A stretch of 64,000 bases of DNA from Roseococcus sp. (GCA_026414745.1 JAOAIK010000037.1:1-64000), one strand, 5' to 3'. Shown: positions 28,935 through 38,390, counted from the stretch's first letter. The notes: generated by a model not told the origin, from the sequence alone. Numbers and translations are program-made.

Positions 28935-29615
28935 TCAGGCGGGCACCACCCGCCCCTCGCGCAGCGTCACCACCCGGTCCATCCGCCGGGCGAGATCGGG
29001 GTTGTGGGTGGCGACGAGCGCGGCGAGCCCCCTGCCGCGCGCCTCGGCCAGCAGTTCGGCGAAGACCTGCTCGGCGGTCGCGGCGTCGAGGTTGCCGGTG
29101 GGCTCGTCGGCCAGAAGCACGGCCGGGGCGTTGGCCAGCGCCCGGGCGATGGCCACACGCTGCTGCTCGCCGCCCGAGAGCCTGCCGGGCCGATGGTCGA
29201 GCCGCGCCGAGAGGCCGAAGGCGCCGAGCAGTTCGACCGCCCTCCGCCGCGCCGCCGCCCGCGCGACGCCCGCCGTCATCTGCGGCAGCATCACGTTCTC
29301 GGCAGCGGTGAACTCGGGCAGGAGGTGGTGGAACTGGTACACGAAGCCGATGGTGCGGCGGCGGATCGCGGTGCGCGCGGCGTCGTCCAGCGTGCCGGCC
29401 GCCGCCCCCTCGACATGCACCTCGCCGCCATCGGGCCGCTCGAGCAGCCCCGCGAGGTGCAGCAGCGTGGACTTGCCCGTGCCCGAGGGCGCCACCAGCG
29501 CCACCAGCTCGCCCCGCGCGAGGGCGAGATCGGCCCCGCGCAGCACCTCGATCGCGCCCGCCCCGGTGCGGTAGCGGCGCTGCACGCCGCGCAGCTCCAG
29601 CACCGGCTCACTCAT
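28935..29615 (-). CDS. lolD: lipoprotein-releasing ABC transporter ATPase LolD
   Basis: A 226-residue ATPase that drives release of outer-membrane-destined lipoproteins from the inner membrane to LolA. It has Walker [20 protein letters not shown], the Q-loop [20 protein letters not shown] (the FHxLLPEFTAxEN string is LolD-typical), the signature [16 protein letters not shown] and Walker [13 protein letters not shown]. It overlaps the end of lolC/E by eight bases. Confidence 0.95.
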   Translation of the reverse strand: MSEPVLELRGVQRRYRTGAGAIEVLRGADLALARGELVALVAPSGTGKSTLLHLAGLLERPDGGEVHVEGAAAGTLDDAARTAIRRRTIGFVYQFHHLLPEFTAAENVMLPQMTAGVARAAARRRAVELLGAFGLSARLDHRPGRLSGGEQQRVAIARALANAPAVLLADEPTGNLDAATAEQVFAELLAEARGRGLAALVATHNPDLARRMDRVVTLREGRVVPA

Positions 29616-30858
29616 GGCGCAGCATCTCCACCGGATCGGTGCGGGCGGCGCGCCAGGAGGGATAGAGGGTGGCGAGCAGCGACAGCCCGAGCGCCAGCGC
29701 CACCACCTCCGCCACCTCGCGCCAGTTGAGGACGGCGGGAAGCTGGGTGAGGAAATACACCTCCGGGCTGAACAGCTCCGTGCCCGAGAGCCCCTGGACG
29801 AACTGCCGGATGCTCTCGATGTTCAGGCAGAACAGCACCCCCGCCACGCAGCCGAGCGCGGTGCCCACCACGCCGATCAGCGCCCCGCACATCAGGAAGA
29901 TGCGCATCACCGCGCCGCGCGTGGCGCCGATGGTGCGCAGCACCGCGATGTCGCGCCCCTTGTCCTTCACCAGCATGATGAGGGAGGAGACGATGTTGAA
30001 GGCGGCGACGATGATGATCAGCGTGAGGATGAGGAACATGACGTTCCGCTCCACCTGCACCGCGGCGAAGAAGCTGGAGTTCGCGTCCTGCCAGTCGAGG
30101 ATGCGCACGGGCTGGGCGAGGGCGGCGCGGATCTCGCGGTTCGCCGCGCGCACCCGCGTCGGGTCCTGCACGAAGACCTCGATCTGCGTCGCGGCGTCGC
30201 CGGTCTGGAAGTAGAGCTGCGCGGCGGGCAGGGGGAGGAAGACGAAGCCGCTGTCGTACTCGTTCATCCCCACCTCGAAGAGCGCGACGATGGTGTAGGC
30301 GCGCAGCCGCGGCACGGTGCCGATCACCGTGGCCCTGCCCTGCGGGCTGACCAGCGTGATGCGATCCCCCACCGCCACGCCGAGCCGCGCGGCCAGCCGG
30401 GTGCCGATCACGATCGCGTCCTCGCCGCCGAAGCGCTCGAGCGAGCCGGCGCGGATGTTCTCGGCGATGATGCGCCGCGCGCGCAGGTCCTCGGGCCGGA
30501 TGCCGCGCGCGAGCCCGCCCGTGGCGCCCCCGCCCTCGGCGGTGAGCAGCACCTGCCCCTCCACGATGGGGGTGGCGGAGAGCACGCCGGGCACGCGGCG
30601 GATGGTCTCGGCCATGCGCGCGTAGTCGGGCAGGCCGCCGCGCTCGGCCGCATAGACGCCCATATGGCCGTTGAGGCCGAGGATGCGCCCGAGCAGCTCC
30701 TGCCGGAAGCCGCCCATCACGCTCATCACGATGATCAGCGTCGCCACCCCGAGCATGATGCCGAGGAAGGAGAAGGTGGCGATGACGGAGGTGAAGCGGT
30801 CGCTCTTGCGCGAGAGCAGGTAGCGGGCGGCCACCGTCCGCTCGAAGGCGTCGAACAT
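29608..30858 (-). CDS. lolC: lipoprotein-releasing permease LolC/LolE
   Basis: A 416-residue FtsX-like permease. The first TM helix is in [28 protein letters not shown], a large periplasmic domain (about 50-265) follows, and three helices lie in the C-terminal half ([81 protein letters not shown]). A single permease gene here implies a LolF-like homodimer, as in many non-gamma proteobacteria. Its ATG overlaps the proS stop by one base (TGATG), and it overlaps lolD, so proS-lolC-lolD is one operon. Confidence 0.94.
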   Translation of the reverse strand: MFDAFERTVAARYLLSRKSDRFTSVIATFSFLGIMLGVATLIIVMSVMGGFRQELLGRILGLNGHMGVYAAERGGLPDYARMAETIRRVPGVLSATPIVEGQVLLTAEGGGATGGLARGIRPEDLRARRIIAENIRAGSLERFGGEDAIVIGTRLAARLGVAVGDRITLVSPQGRATVIGTVPRLRAYTIVALFEVGMNEYDSGFVFLPLPAAQLYFQTGDAATQIEVFVQDPTRVRAANREIRAALAQPVRILDWQDANSSFFAAVQVERNVMFLILTLIIIVAAFNIVSSLIMLVKDKGRDIAVLRTIGATRGAVMRIFLMCGALIGVVGTALGCVAGVLFCLNIESIRQFVQGLSGTELFSPEVYFLTQLPAVLNWREVAEVVALALGLSLLATLYPSWRAARTDPVEMLRHE

Positions 30859-32171
30859 CAGCCGGCGAGCCGGGCGAGCGCGTCCTCCAGCGAGAGCTCC
30901 ATGCGCTCGCCGCTCATGCGGCGCTTGAGCTCCACGCGGCCGGCGGCGGCCCCGCGCGGGCCGATGATCGCCTGCCAGGGAAAGCCCATGAGGTCGGCGT
31001 CGGCGAACTTCACCCCGGCGCGCTCGGGGCGGTCGTCGAGCACGGCCTCGTCGGGAAAGGCGGCGTGCAGGCGCTCGGCCAGCGCGTCGCAGGCGGCGTC
31101 GCCGGGCTTGAGGTTGAGCACGGCGAGTTTCCAGGGCGCGACGGAATCCGGCCACTTGATGCCGGCCTCGTCGTGATGCGCCTCGATGATGGCGGCGACG
31201 AGGCGGGAGACGCCGATGCCGTAGCTGCCCATCTCGGGCACGATCATCTGTCCGTCCGGCCCCGCGACGGCGAGCCCCATGGGCTGCGAATACTTGGTGC
31301 CGAAATAGAAGATGTGCCCGACCTCGATGCCCCTGCCCTCGCGCCGGCGCGCCTCGGGCACCTCGGCCCAGGCGGCGGGGTCGTGCATCTCCTCGGTCGC
31401 GGCGTAGCGCGAGGTGGCGAGATCGAAGCAGGCCTTCATGTCGGCCACGCTGTCGAAGTCGAAGGCGGCCCCCGCCCAGTCGATGGTCTCGAGCTCCGCA
31501 TCGTAGAAGACGCGGCTCTCGCCCGTCTCGGCCAGGATGATGAACTCGTGGCTGAGGTTGCCGCCGATGGGGCCGGTGTCCGCGCGCATGGGCAGCGCCT
31601 TGAGGCTCATGCGCTCGAAGGTGCGCAGATAGGCGTAGAGCATCTGACGGTAGGAGTGCTGGGCGCCCTCCCTGGTCAGGTCGAAGGAGTAGGCGTCCTT
31701 CATCAGGAACTCGCGCCCGCGCATCACGCCGAAGCGGGGGCGCAGCTCGTCGCGGAACTTCCACTGGATGTGGTAGAGGTTGCGCGGCAGGTCGCGATAC
31801 GAGGTGGCGTAGGCCTTGAAGACGTCGGTGATCATCTCCTCGTTCGTCGGGCCGTAGAGCATGGGCCGGTCGTGCCGGTCGGTGATGCGCAGCATCTCCT
31901 TGCCGTAGTCCTCGTAGCGGCCGGAGCGCTGCCAGAGCTCGGCGCTCTGGATGGTGGGCATGAGGAGTTCCTGCGCACCGGCGCGGTCCTGCTCCTCGCG
32001 CACGATCTGGCTGACGCGGCGCAGCACGCGCCAGCCGGCCGGCAGCCAGGTGTAGATGCCCGCGGCGGTCTGCCGGATCAGCCCGGCGCGCAGCATCAGC
32101 CGGTGCGAGACGATCTGCGCCTCGGCCGGGGTTTCCTTGAGGGTGGGCAGGAAGGCACGGGACAGGCGCAA
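30858..32171 (-). CDS. proS: prolyl-tRNA synthetase, short alphaproteobacterial type
   Basis: A 437-residue class II synthetase lacking the editing insertion (INS) of longer bacterial ProRS. It contains [34 protein letters not shown], the motif 2 region [25 protein letters not shown], and motif 3 [19 protein letters not shown]. The ORF track begins 40 residues earlier, but a TTG at 32171 with AAGGGG upstream yields the expected [13 protein letters not shown] start. Without the editing domain, Ala-tRNA-Pro clearance must be done by a separate protein not in this window. Confidence 0.93.
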   Translation of the reverse strand: MRLSRAFLPTLKETPAEAQIVSHRLMLRAGLIRQTAAGIYTWLPAGWRVLRRVSQIVREEQDRAGAQELLMPTIQSAELWQRSGRYEDYGKEMLRITDRHDRPMLYGPTNEEMITDVFKAYATSYRDLPRNLYHIQWKFRDELRPRFGVMRGREFLMKDAYSFDLTREGAQHSYRQMLYAYLRTFERMSLKALPMRADTGPIGGNLSHEFIILAETGESRVFYDAELETIDWAGAAFDFDSVADMKACFDLATSRYAATEEMHDPAAWAEVPEARRREGRGIEVGHIFYFGTKYSQPMGLAVAGPDGQMIVPEMGSYGIGVSRLVAAIIEAHHDEAGIKWPDSVAPWKLAVLNLKPGDAACDALAERLHAAFPDEAVLDDRPERAGVKFADADLMGFPWQAIIGPRGAAAGRVELKRRMSGERMELSLEDALARLAG

Positions 32172-32402
32172 GTCGGGGTTCCCCTTCTGACGGCAGCGGG
32201 AGAAGGCTACAGCGATTCCGGCGCTTCTGTCCCCGACCGCCGGTCGCGTCCAGCCCGCGCCCGGATGAGCCTGTCGCCCGAGGACGCGCAAGAACCGCGC
32301 GCATTCGTTTCAATAACGCACCGAAAAACGCAAGATTGCTGCGCCGCACCATGGGCGGCCAGCAAGAAAAGACTTGAAACCGGCGCCCGAAACCATTTAC
32401 GG

Positions 32403-32436
32403 AAAAGAAAGGGCCACTCCCGCGAGGGAGCGGCCC
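32403..32436 (-). terminator. intrinsic terminator of sRNA copy 1
   Basis: An 11-bp stem (one G-U) with a 4-base loop, followed on the minus strand by TTTCTTTTCC. It directly follows the 17-base box. No other minus-strand gene ends here (proS begins downstream), so the terminator itself argues for an independent transcript. Confidence 0.75.
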
Positions 32437-32437
32437 A

Positions 32438-32454
32438 AGTTTAGGGAGGAAACG
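32438..32454 (-). repeat. 17-base box CGTTTCCTCCCTAAACT, copy 1
   Basis: An exact 17-base match, on the minus strand, to 62822-62838. The flanking bases differ, so this is a conserved functional box rather than a recent duplication. It contains CCTCCC, complementary to Shine-Dalgarno GGGAGG. Confidence 0.85.
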
Positions 32455-32588
32455 CCAGTCACACGGCAGAAAGAGGAACATCCTCTCTCTGACCGCACAG
32501 TGCCGCAAAGGGCGGGGCTCGCTCAATGGCGAAACGCTCCGTCAGACGGTGAAAATCCCGGCGAAAACCGCGGGAATGACTAGAAACA

Positions 32589-32629
32589 AGGCGGCTGGCG
32601 GCGAGAAGGCCCCAGGCCGCCTGTTTTTT
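32589..32629. terminator. bidirectional hairpin downstream of plsC
   Basis: The 7-bp stem AGGCGGC/GCCGCCT is extended by TGG/CCA across a bulge. On the minus strand it is followed by TTGTTTCTA and can end plsC transcripts. On the plus strand it is followed by GTTTTTT, which is the better T-tract although no plus-strand gene precedes it within 3.6 kb. Confidence 0.55.
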
Positions 32630-32774
32630 GTGCAGTCTTATGGCGCTGCACCTCGCGGCTGGAACAGGCGCATCGCAGATCCGGCCTTCCGCCCCCGCAC
32701 GCCCTCACGCGGCACGACAGAAGCTGGCCGGGGACTCCCGGCCGCCCCCCCAGGCGATGGGGCGTGCGGCTGCC

Positions 32775-33689
32775 TCAGGCGGCGCGCGGCGTGACCTCGC
32801 GGTTCTGGCGCAGCAGCGCCGCCGTCTCGCTGACCGTGCGGCCGACTTGCGCAGCCATCGCCTTGCGGTCCGGCACCGAGTCCGGCGCCAGCACCTCGTG
32901 CATCACCACCGTCACGCGCGTGCCCGTGCGCCGCAGCAGGCGCCAGGCATGGCGTCCCGTCTCCATGTCGCCATACCAGGCGAAGAGCGGGCGATCCCGC
33001 CGGCCGAGGGGAAGCCCGCCCAGCCGGTCGTAGACGATGGTGATGGGCTGCACCGCCTCGGCCGAGCCGGCGACGGCGAAAAAGGTGGAACGGAAGGGCA
33101 GCACCCGCGTGCCGTCGCTGGTCGTGCCCTCGGGGAAGAGGATCAGGCTTTGCCCCTGCTCGAGCCGGGCGCGCATCGCCTGCGCCTCGCTGCCCGTGCG
33201 CCCGCGCGCGCGACTGACGAAAACGGTGCGACCCAGCCGCGCGATCCAGCCGATCAGCGGCCAGCCATCCACCTCCGCCTTGCTGACGAAGCGCGCATTG
33301 AGCAGCCCGCCCAGCACGATGATGTCGAGCCAGGAGGAGTGGTTCGAGACGTAGAGCGTGCGCGGCCGGCCATGTGGGGCACCGATCACCCGCAGTTTCA
33401 GCCCGATGATGCGGCAGAGGGTGCGGTGGTAGAAGCGCGGGAAGTGATCCTTCGCCGGCCCGGGCAGCCAGAGCAGCACCGCCTGGATCGCCATGCAGGG
33501 GAAGGTGAACAGCAGCGCCGTGACGATGCGCCGCACCGCCCGGAAACGCCCGCCGACCGGCCGCTCGCCCAGAACATCGTTCCATGCGGCGCCCGGCAGG
33601 CGCGGGCGGAAGCGGAGCGGGCGGCCACGCCGCAGGCGGCGGGCCTTCGGAGGGCGACTCTGGGGAAGGACGGTCTGTTCCGAGCGCAT
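32775..33689 (-). CDS. plsC: 1-acyl-sn-glycerol-3-phosphate acyltransferase (PlsC family)
   Basis: A 304-residue membrane-associated acyltransferase. A TM helix at about residues 50-75 (IVTALLFTFPCMAIQAVLLWL) precedes the catalytic H-x4-D motif NHSSWLDIIVLG and the acceptor-binding FPEGTTSDG block. The family converts lysophosphatidate to phosphatidate; some members act on ornithine lipids (OlsA) or other lyso-lipids. The basic N-terminus (RPPKARRLRRGRPLRFRPR) suggests inner-face membrane association. The start MRSEQTVLPQ was chosen; a start nearer the TM is possible. It is divergent from the dehydrogenase gene. Confidence 0.87.
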   Translation of the reverse strand: MRSEQTVLPQSRPPKARRLRRGRPLRFRPRLPGAAWNDVLGERPVGGRFRAVRRIVTALLFTFPCMAIQAVLLWLPGPAKDHFPRFYHRTLCRIIGLKLRVIGAPHGRPRTLYVSNHSSWLDIIVLGGLLNARFVSKAEVDGWPLIGWIARLGRTVFVSRARGRTGSEAQAMRARLEQGQSLILFPEGTTSDGTRVLPFRSTFFAVAGSAEAVQPITIVYDRLGGLPLGRRDRPLFAWYGDMETGRHAWRLLRRTGTRVTVVMHEVLAPDSVPDRKAMAAQVGRTVSETAALLRQNREVTPRAA

Positions 33690-33816
33690 GCGGCGAGCTA
33701 TCGCCCATTCCGGGGCAGGGCAATGACGCCCGCGCGACAGGACGATGAATCCGTCACATTCCGCAAGGGCTTGCCGCCGATTGCCGGGCGCGGACGGTCG
33801 GGGCAGTGTCGCGGCG

Positions 33817-34752
33817 ATGTCTCCGGCCGATCCGCCCCTTCGAGTCGCCGTTCTCGGCGCGGGCCCGCATGGCACAGCAATGGCGGCCCTCGCTGCCGCC
33901 CATGGCCACGAGGTGGCGATCTGGTCGCCACGCGGCGGCGGCACGCGGCACATCCTGGGCCATGTGGTGACCCGCGGCGCGCTGGCCGGCCGCTGGCCGA
34001 TGCGGGTGGCGGCCGATCTCGGCCGCGCGATCGAGGGGGCGCAGGTGCTGCTCGTCTGCCTGCCGGCGCGGCTCCTGCCCGTCGCGGTGCAGCGCATCGC
34101 CGCGGCGCTGCGCGGCGATCCCGCCATCCTCTTCGCCCCCGCCGGCGGGCTCGCCGCGGCCCTGATGGCAGAGGCGCTCGCCTATCGCGGCGGGATCCCG
34201 CGCGTGGCCGCCCTGCCCGTCCTGCCCCTCACGGCGCGGCGCGATATCGATGGAGGGGTGAGCATTCCCGCCGCGCGTCCGCGCCTGTGGGTCGCGGGGC
34301 TTCCGGGGGCGCCGGCCATGGGCAAGCTGGTCGGGCGCCTGTTCAGCCTCGAGGTCGCGGCGCTGGCCGACCCGCTGGCCGCCGGCTTGGCGGACCCGAT
34401 GCCGATTCTCGGCGCGGCGCGGCTGCTCGCGCCCCCGCGGCTCGAGGAGGCGCCGCTTCGGCTGCTGGCGGCGCTGGGGCGCGAGCGCGCCAGCCTCGCT
34501 GCCGCCTGGCGCCGGCAGGTCCCGCCTTTGCACGAGATGCTGGCGGGCCTTGGCGCCCTGCCGGAGGCGGATCTCGGCGCCGCGGTCGAGGGGCTCTCCT
34601 TCCTCGCGGCCCTGGCCGGGCGGGCGAAGGCGCCACTGCCGCTGCTCACGGGCGCCCTGGCCCTGCTGCGTGCGGCGACCGGCGAGGCGGCCCAGCCCCA
34701 CCCGGTCTGGGCGGCGCTCTCGCCCGAGACCCTGGCCCGCATCCTCGCGTGA
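33817..34752 (+). CDS. NAD(P)-binding dehydrogenase, octopine/nopaline- or glycerol-3-phosphate-dehydrogenase-like
   Basis: A 311-residue protein with an N-terminal Rossmann fold (VAVLGAGPHGTAMAALAAAHGHEVAIWSP) and the pattern DLGRAIEGAQVLLVCLPARLLP seen in opine and glycerol-3-phosphate dehydrogenases. The C-terminal half is helical and Ala/Leu-rich, ending KAPLPLLTGALALL. GpsA hallmarks (GAGAWGTALA and the catalytic Lys region) are not clear, so a GpsA call is avoided. It faces plsC across 127 bases. If it did act on glycerol phosphate, the pair would make phosphatidate precursors, but that is speculative. Confidence 0.6.
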   Translation: MSPADPPLRVAVLGAGPHGTAMAALAAAHGHEVAIWSPRGGGTRHILGHVVTRGALAGRWPMRVAADLGRAIEGAQVLLVCLPARLLPVAVQRIAAALRGDPAILFAPAGGLAAALMAEALAYRGGIPRVAALPVLPLTARRDIDGGVSIPAARPRLWVAGLPGAPAMGKLVGRLFSLEVAALADPLAAGLADPMPILGAARLLAPPRLEEAPLRLLAALGRERASLAAAWRRQVPPLHEMLAGLGALPEADLGAAVEGLSFLAALAGRAKAPLPLLTGALALLRAATGEAAQPHPVWAALSPETLARILA

Positions 34753-34757
34753 GCCGG

Positions 34758-35396
34758 CTACCGCGCCGGCAGGGCGAGGCCGGGCGGCGGCAGGGCGGTG
34801 CCGCGCGGCAGCCCGCCCCCGGTCGCGGCGCCCGAGGTCGGGGGGACGGGCGGCAGCCGCAGGCTCTGGTAGCCCGCGGGCCGGTCGAACCGCGCCGGAT
34901 CCTGCGCGGCCACCTCGAGGGAGACGGCCTCGATGCGGCTTTCGGGCCGCCCGACCGCCTCCGAGCGCAGCATGAAGCCCTCTTCCGTGAGGCAGACGCG
35001 ACTCGCCTCGCCCTCCTGCTCCACCCGCCAGAGGGTGCAGGGGCGGTGGGCGATCCGCGCCTCGCCCTCGCGGGTGAAGCGGGCGCCTTCGCCCGTCAGC
35101 AGGCCCCGCCCCTGGAACTGACCGCGGCCGATCTCCATGACCAGGCGCTCGCGCGTCATGGCCATGAAGCCCGTGCCGGAGGCGGGATCCATCACGCTGA
35201 AGCCGAGGCCGCCGGCCAGTTCCGTGCGCATCAGCCGGCGCGCTGCGAGCCAGGCGACGCGCATCTCCCCCGCCTCGCCGGGGAGCCGGTAGGTGATGGC
35301 GACGTCGCGCGCCGGGATGAGGATCGGGCGCTCCTGCGCGGAGACGGGCACCACCGCGAGCGGCAGCGCGAGCACCAGGGCGGCGAAGAGGCGCAT
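34758..35396 (-). CDS. exported protein of unknown function
   Basis: A 212-residue protein with a clear signal peptide (MRLFAALVLALPLAVVPVSAQ, cleavage probably after VSA). The mature part looks like a beta-rich outer-domain fold similar to lipoprotein-carrier-like or DUF4412-type proteins: RDVAITYRLPGEAGEMRVAW, MAMTRERLVMEIGRGQFQG, RVCLTEEGFMLRSEAVGR. Two cysteines (PCTLWRVEQ, RVCLTEE) could form a disulfide. The last 35 residues are Pro/Gly-rich. It ends five bases from the convergent dehydrogenase stop. The family is not recognised with confidence. Confidence 0.65.
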   Translation of the reverse strand: MRLFAALVLALPLAVVPVSAQERPILIPARDVAITYRLPGEAGEMRVAWLAARRLMRTELAGGLGFSVMDPASGTGFMAMTRERLVMEIGRGQFQGRGLLTGEGARFTREGEARIAHRPCTLWRVEQEGEASRVCLTEEGFMLRSEAVGRPESRIEAVSLEVAAQDPARFDRPAGYQSLRLPPVPPTSGAATGGGLPRGTALPPPGLALPAR

Positions 35397-35479
35397 GCGG
35401 GCTGCCTTCCGGACGGGAAGACAGCCTCGCCACGGGGGCGGGCGGCGGTCAAGCCCGCCGCGCGCCGGTGGGAAACGGG

Positions 35480-36241
35480 TCAGAAGCGGAAGGCGATGCT
35501 GCCGAGCGCCCGCGCGCCGCAGATGTTCTGCCCGCCCACGCAGCGGCCCTCGCTGATCGAGGTCTGGTAGTAGCCGATCGACGCGACGATGGTGCCCACC
35601 CGCTCGATCGGGAACTCGCGCGTCAAGGTGATGGACCACCAGGCGTAATCGGGCGTGCCGAAGAGCCGGTTGTTCTCGATCCACTGGTAGCCCACGCGGC
35701 CGCCAAGCGTCAGATCCCACACGCCGGTCTTCCAGTCGGCGCCGCCCTCGATATAGATGCCCGTGCCACTGTTGCCGAAGAAGCTGGGCGAACCGGCGAG
35801 CGTGCCGAGCAGCGTCACCGGCCCGATCTCGCGCGACACCTTCGCGTAGGCCTCGAAGAAGTCGAGGCGGGACACCGCCCCGGTCGGCGCGGTGTAGCCC
35901 GGGTAGAGGTAGCCGATCACGCCGACGTCGAACTTCGTGTCGAAGGCCGTGAAGCGATAGCCGCCGAACACGTCCACCTCCTGGCGCGCATCGGTGCCGA
36001 GGAAGCGCACGTTGGAGATGAAGGCGCCGACATAGACGCCGCTCGCGTGCTCGACCTCGCCGGTGAGCTGATAGGCCATCCGGCTGCGGGTCTGGCTGAT
36101 GCCGCGGAAGAGGTAGTCGCTCGCGTAGGTGGCGGTCACCGTCGCCGTGAGGCCGGTGTCGCCCAGCGTGACCTGTGCCTGGGCCGGTCCGCCGAGGGCG
36201 AGACCGCCGGCGGCGGCGAGGGCGAGGAGAAGCTTTCGCAT
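35480..36241 (-). CDS. TorF-family putative porin
   Basis: A 253-residue outer-membrane beta-barrel candidate. The signal peptide MRKLLLALAAAGGLALGGPAQA is followed by alternating hydrophobic strands starting TLGDTGLTATVTATYASDYLFRG (TorF/TIGR02001 proteins share this SDYLFRGxSQT opening) and a C-terminal phenylalanine (GSIAFRF), the usual barrel-assembly signal. The late segment RCVGGQNICGARALG contains two cysteines. The function is a putative small-molecule pore with unknown substrate. Its leader contains a perfect 9-base inverted repeat. Confidence 0.85.
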   Translation of the reverse strand: MRKLLLALAAAGGLALGGPAQAQVTLGDTGLTATVTATYASDYLFRGISQTRSRMAYQLTGEVEHASGVYVGAFISNVRFLGTDARQEVDVFGGYRFTAFDTKFDVGVIGYLYPGYTAPTGAVSRLDFFEAYAKVSREIGPVTLLGTLAGSPSFFGNSGTGIYIEGGADWKTGVWDLTLGGRVGYQWIENNRLFGTPDYAWWSITLTREFPIERVGTIVASIGYYQTSISEGRCVGGQNICGARALGSIAFRF

Positions 36242-36255
36242 GGACAAGACCCTTT

Positions 36256-36297
36256 CGTCACAGGGGGGCTTTCCCGACGAATGAAAAACCTGTGACG
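36256..36297 (-). promoter_or_regulatory. perfect inverted repeat in the porin leader
   Basis: CGTCACAGG (36256-36264) and CCTGTGACG (36289-36297) are exact reverse complements separated by 24 bases. They lie 14 bases ahead of the porin ATG, just before the AAAGGG ribosome-binding site. They could form a leader stem-loop next to the binding site or be a DNA operator. The half-site order TCACA...TGTGA is the reverse of a CRP site. Confidence 0.45.
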
Positions 36298-36375
36298 CCG
36301 GGCCGCAAGACGCGGACCGAGGAAAACGCCGCGAAGTTGCGCGAAAGCCGCTGATAGCCGCGCAATGGCCAGGCG

Positions 36376-36585
36376 TTATGCCCGCAAATCGAGCAAGGAG
36401 CCCCGTGGCAAGGGCTTGGCCGGCGGGGGCGGCACGGCGTCGAGACGGCGCTGCGCCACGGCTTCGGCCTCGACGGGACGAGCCTCGGGGCTGCGGCGCA
36501 CCGCCGCCCCCGGCGCGGCCTCGGTGACGGGGCGATGGCGCGCCACCTCCTGCGTGAAGGCGGCCAGGGAGTTGGTGCTGATCAT
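36376..36585 (-). CDS. small hypothetical protein
   Basis: A 69-residue protein starting MISTNSLAAFTQEVARHRP and ending PPPPAKPLPRGSLLDLRA, with a Pro/Ala/Arg-rich middle. No TM segment or signal peptide is seen. The patterned ends (a helix-like N-terminus and a GSLLDLRA tail) look conserved, and the codon bias fits the genome, so it is kept as a probable gene although function is unknown. The ORF track begins 30 residues upstream at an alternative start. The plus-strand ORF over the same bases looks like its shadow. Confidence 0.5.
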   Translation of the reverse strand: MISTNSLAAFTQEVARHRPVTEAAPGAAVRRSPEARPVEAEAVAQRRLDAVPPPPAKPLPRGSLLDLRA

Positions 36586-36741
36586 GCGCGCCACTGTCCA
36601 GCGAAGCCCTGAAGATCCGGTAAATCCCCGGCCCGCTGACCGCCCCCATGCGGCGATGAGACGATTGAGGCGCATGCGGGCAGGGTGACCCCTCCCCGCG
36701 TTAACACTCCAGCAACCAGCGGCTGTATCGTTGGGAAACCG

Positions 36742-37932
36742 TTAACACTCCAGCGCCGCCACTCCGGGCAGCGTCTTCCCCTCCAGCCATTCGAGGAAGG
36801 CACCCCCGGCGGTGGAGACATAGCTCAATCGCTCCGCCACCCCCGCATGGCGCAGCGCCGCCACGGTATCCCCGCCGCCGGCCACGGAACGCAGCGTGCC
36901 CGCCTGCGTCAGCCGCGCCACCTCGCCCGCCACGGCCACCGTCGCCGCGTCGAAGGGCGGCAGCTCGAAGGCGCCAAAGGGCCCGTTCCAGACCAGGGTG
37001 CGCGCGGCGGCCAGCTTTGTCGTCACCGCCGCCACCGTGGCGGGGCCGACATCGAGCGCCATCATCCCCTCTGGGACCGCCCCCACCGCCACGACGCGGT
37101 GCGGGCTGTGCGCGGCGAAGCCCTCGGCCACCACCAGATCGCAGGGCAGCAGCACCTCGCAGCCCGCAGCGGCGGCGTCCTTGAGGATGTGCCGCGCCGT
37201 CTCGTGCATCTCCGCCTCCTGCAGCGAGGCGCCGACGGCATGGCCCTGGGCGGCAAGGAAGGTGTTGGCCATCGCGCCGCCGATCACCAGCACATCCACC
37301 TTGCGCGAGAGGTTGCCCAGCAGGTCGAGCTTGGTGCTGACCTTCGCCCCGCCCACGATCGCCACCACCGGCCGCCGCGGCGCGCCGAGGGCGGCTTCCA
37401 GCGCCTCCAGCTCCGCCTGCATCAGCCGGCCGGCATAGGCGGGCAGCCGCCGCGCCACGCCCTCGGTGCTGGCATGGGCGCGATGCGCCGCGCTGAAGGC
37501 GTCATTGACGAACACATCGGCGAGCCGGGCGAGGGCCTCGGCCAGCGCGGGGTCGTTCTTCTCCTCGCCGGGGTGGAAGCGCGTGTTCTCGAGCAGCAGC
37601 ACCTCGCCATCGCCGAGCGCGGCCGCGGCGGCCTCGGCCTCCGGGCCCACGCAGTCCTCGGCGAAGCGCACCGGGCGGCCGAGCGCCTCCGCCAGCGCCG
37701 CCTGCATGGGCCGCAGCGACATCTCGGGCACGCGCCGCCCCTTGGGCCGGTCGAAATGCGAGCAGACGATCACCCGCGCCCCCTTCCCGGCCAACTCGCG
37801 GATGGTGGGCAGGAGGCGCTCGATGCGCGTCATGTCGGTGATGCGCCCCTCCTTCACCGGCAGGTTCAGGTCGGCGCGCAGCAGCACCCGCTTGCCGCGC
37901 GGGTCGAGACTGTCGAGAGTGCGGAAGGCCAT
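36742..37932 (-). CDS. pgk: phosphoglycerate kinase
   Basis: A 396-residue glycolytic and gluconeogenic kinase that transfers phosphate between 1,3-bisphosphoglycerate and ADP. N-domain: [49 protein letters not shown]-domain: [52 protein letters not shown] and the nucleotide loop [12 protein letters not shown]. The ATG at 37932 gives the normal N-terminus. No gap or fba gene is adjacent. It is divergent from the small exported protein, with only 25 bases between the two starts. Confidence 0.96.
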   Translation of the reverse strand: MAFRTLDSLDPRGKRVLLRADLNLPVKEGRITDMTRIERLLPTIRELAGKGARVIVCSHFDRPKGRRVPEMSLRPMQAALAEALGRPVRFAEDCVGPEAEAAAAALGDGEVLLLENTRFHPGEEKNDPALAEALARLADVFVNDAFSAAHRAHASTEGVARRLPAYAGRLMQAELEALEAALGAPRRPVVAIVGGAKVSTKLDLLGNLSRKVDVLVIGGAMANTFLAAQGHAVGASLQEAEMHETARHILKDAAAAGCEVLLPCDLVVAEGFAAHSPHRVVAVGAVPEGMMALDVGPATVAAVTTKLAAARTLVWNGPFGAFELPPFDAATVAVAGEVARLTQAGTLRSVAGGGDTVAALRHAGVAERLSYVSTAGGAFLEWLEGKTLPGVAALEC

Positions 37933-37957
37933 GACTCGTTCCTGGGGATGGAGCGCG

Positions 37958-38380
37958 ATGATTCGGACCGCCTTCCGGGCGCTGGCGGCCCTCGGGGCGA
38001 TGGCGCCGCTCCTAGCATCGGCCGAGCCCCTTCCACAAACGCCCCCGCCCGCCTTCCAGAGCCCCTCGGGCAACATCCACTGCCTGTTCCGCGAGGGGCG
38101 GATGCGCTGCGACGTGCAGGAGCGCCACTACACCCCCCCGCCCCGCCCGCAGGGCTGCCGGGACGACTGGGGCTCGAGCCTCGCCCTCGGCGCGCGCGGG
38201 CCGGCGCGGCTGCTCTGCGTGCGCCGGCCGCTGCGCGACGAGGAGGCCTTCGTGCTGGGCTACGGCGCGCGCTGGATCGGCCGCGCCATCATCTGCGAAT
38301 CGGACGAGGCCGGACTCGCCTGCACCAACCGCGAGGGGCGCGGCTTCCGCGTCTCGCGCAGCCGGCTGGAGCTGTTCTGA
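37958..38380 (+). CDS. small exported protein, DUF6636-like
   Basis: A 140-residue protein with a signal peptide ([22 protein letters not shown]). The mature part has [21 protein letters not shown], then [42 protein letters not shown]: seven cysteines in the mature chain, evenly spread, suggesting disulfide bonds in the periplasm. The SPSGNIxC opening resembles DUF6636. The role is unknown. The start ATG at 37958 lies in the middle of the long ORF-track entry. It converges with the Bug receptor gene, with ten bases between the stops. Confidence 0.75.
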   Translation: MIRTAFRALAALGAMAPLLASAEPLPQTPPPAFQSPSGNIHCLFREGRMRCDVQERHYTPPPRPQGCRDDWGSSLALGARGPARLLCVRRPLRDEEAFVLGYGARWIGRAIICESDEAGLACTNREGRGFRVSRSRLELF

Positions 38381-38390
38381 CCGGCGCCGG

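Larger units (their letters stand above)
32403..32500 (-). ncRNA. candidate trans-acting sRNA with anti-SD box, copy 1
   Basis: Read on the minus strand: an 11-bp hairpin CAGAGAGAGGA-UGU-UCCUCUUUCUG, a short linker, the box CGTTTCCTCCCTAAACT, then an 11-bp terminator stem GGGCCGCTCCC-TCGC-GGGAGTGGCCC followed by TTTCTTTT. The box, with its exposed CCTCCC, is identical over 17 bases to the locus at 62.8 kb, which has the same hairpin-box-terminator order. Both stems contain one G-U pair that works only in minus-strand RNA, which fixes the orientation. The 5' end is approximate. It resembles the CCUCC-motif sRNAs (cuckoo/CcsR type) of alphaproteobacteria in layout. Confidence 0.65.
32172..32774. 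other. 603-base intergenic region holding a small RNA locus and a bidirectional terminator
   Basis: There is no protein gene. The region is visibly less GC-rich than its flanks (A-rich runs such as GAAAAACGCAAG). It holds the minus-strand sRNA candidate at about 32403-32500 and a strong hairpin at 32589-32629 that ends plsC transcription. The rest (32172-32400) has no recognised element beyond the probable proS promoter region, for which no good -35/-10 pair could be chosen. Confidence 0.6.

Noticed and set aside
33817-34752. Calling the Rossmann protein beside plsC gpsA
   Set aside because: The GAGAWGTALA and catalytic-lysine patterns of GpsA are not clear, and the N-terminal half fits opine-dehydrogenase-like proteins equally well or better.
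36256-36297. CRP/FNR-type site ahead of the porin gene
   Set aside because: The half-sites are TCACA...TGTGA with a 24-base spacer, the reverse of the CRP order TGTGA-N6-TCACA.
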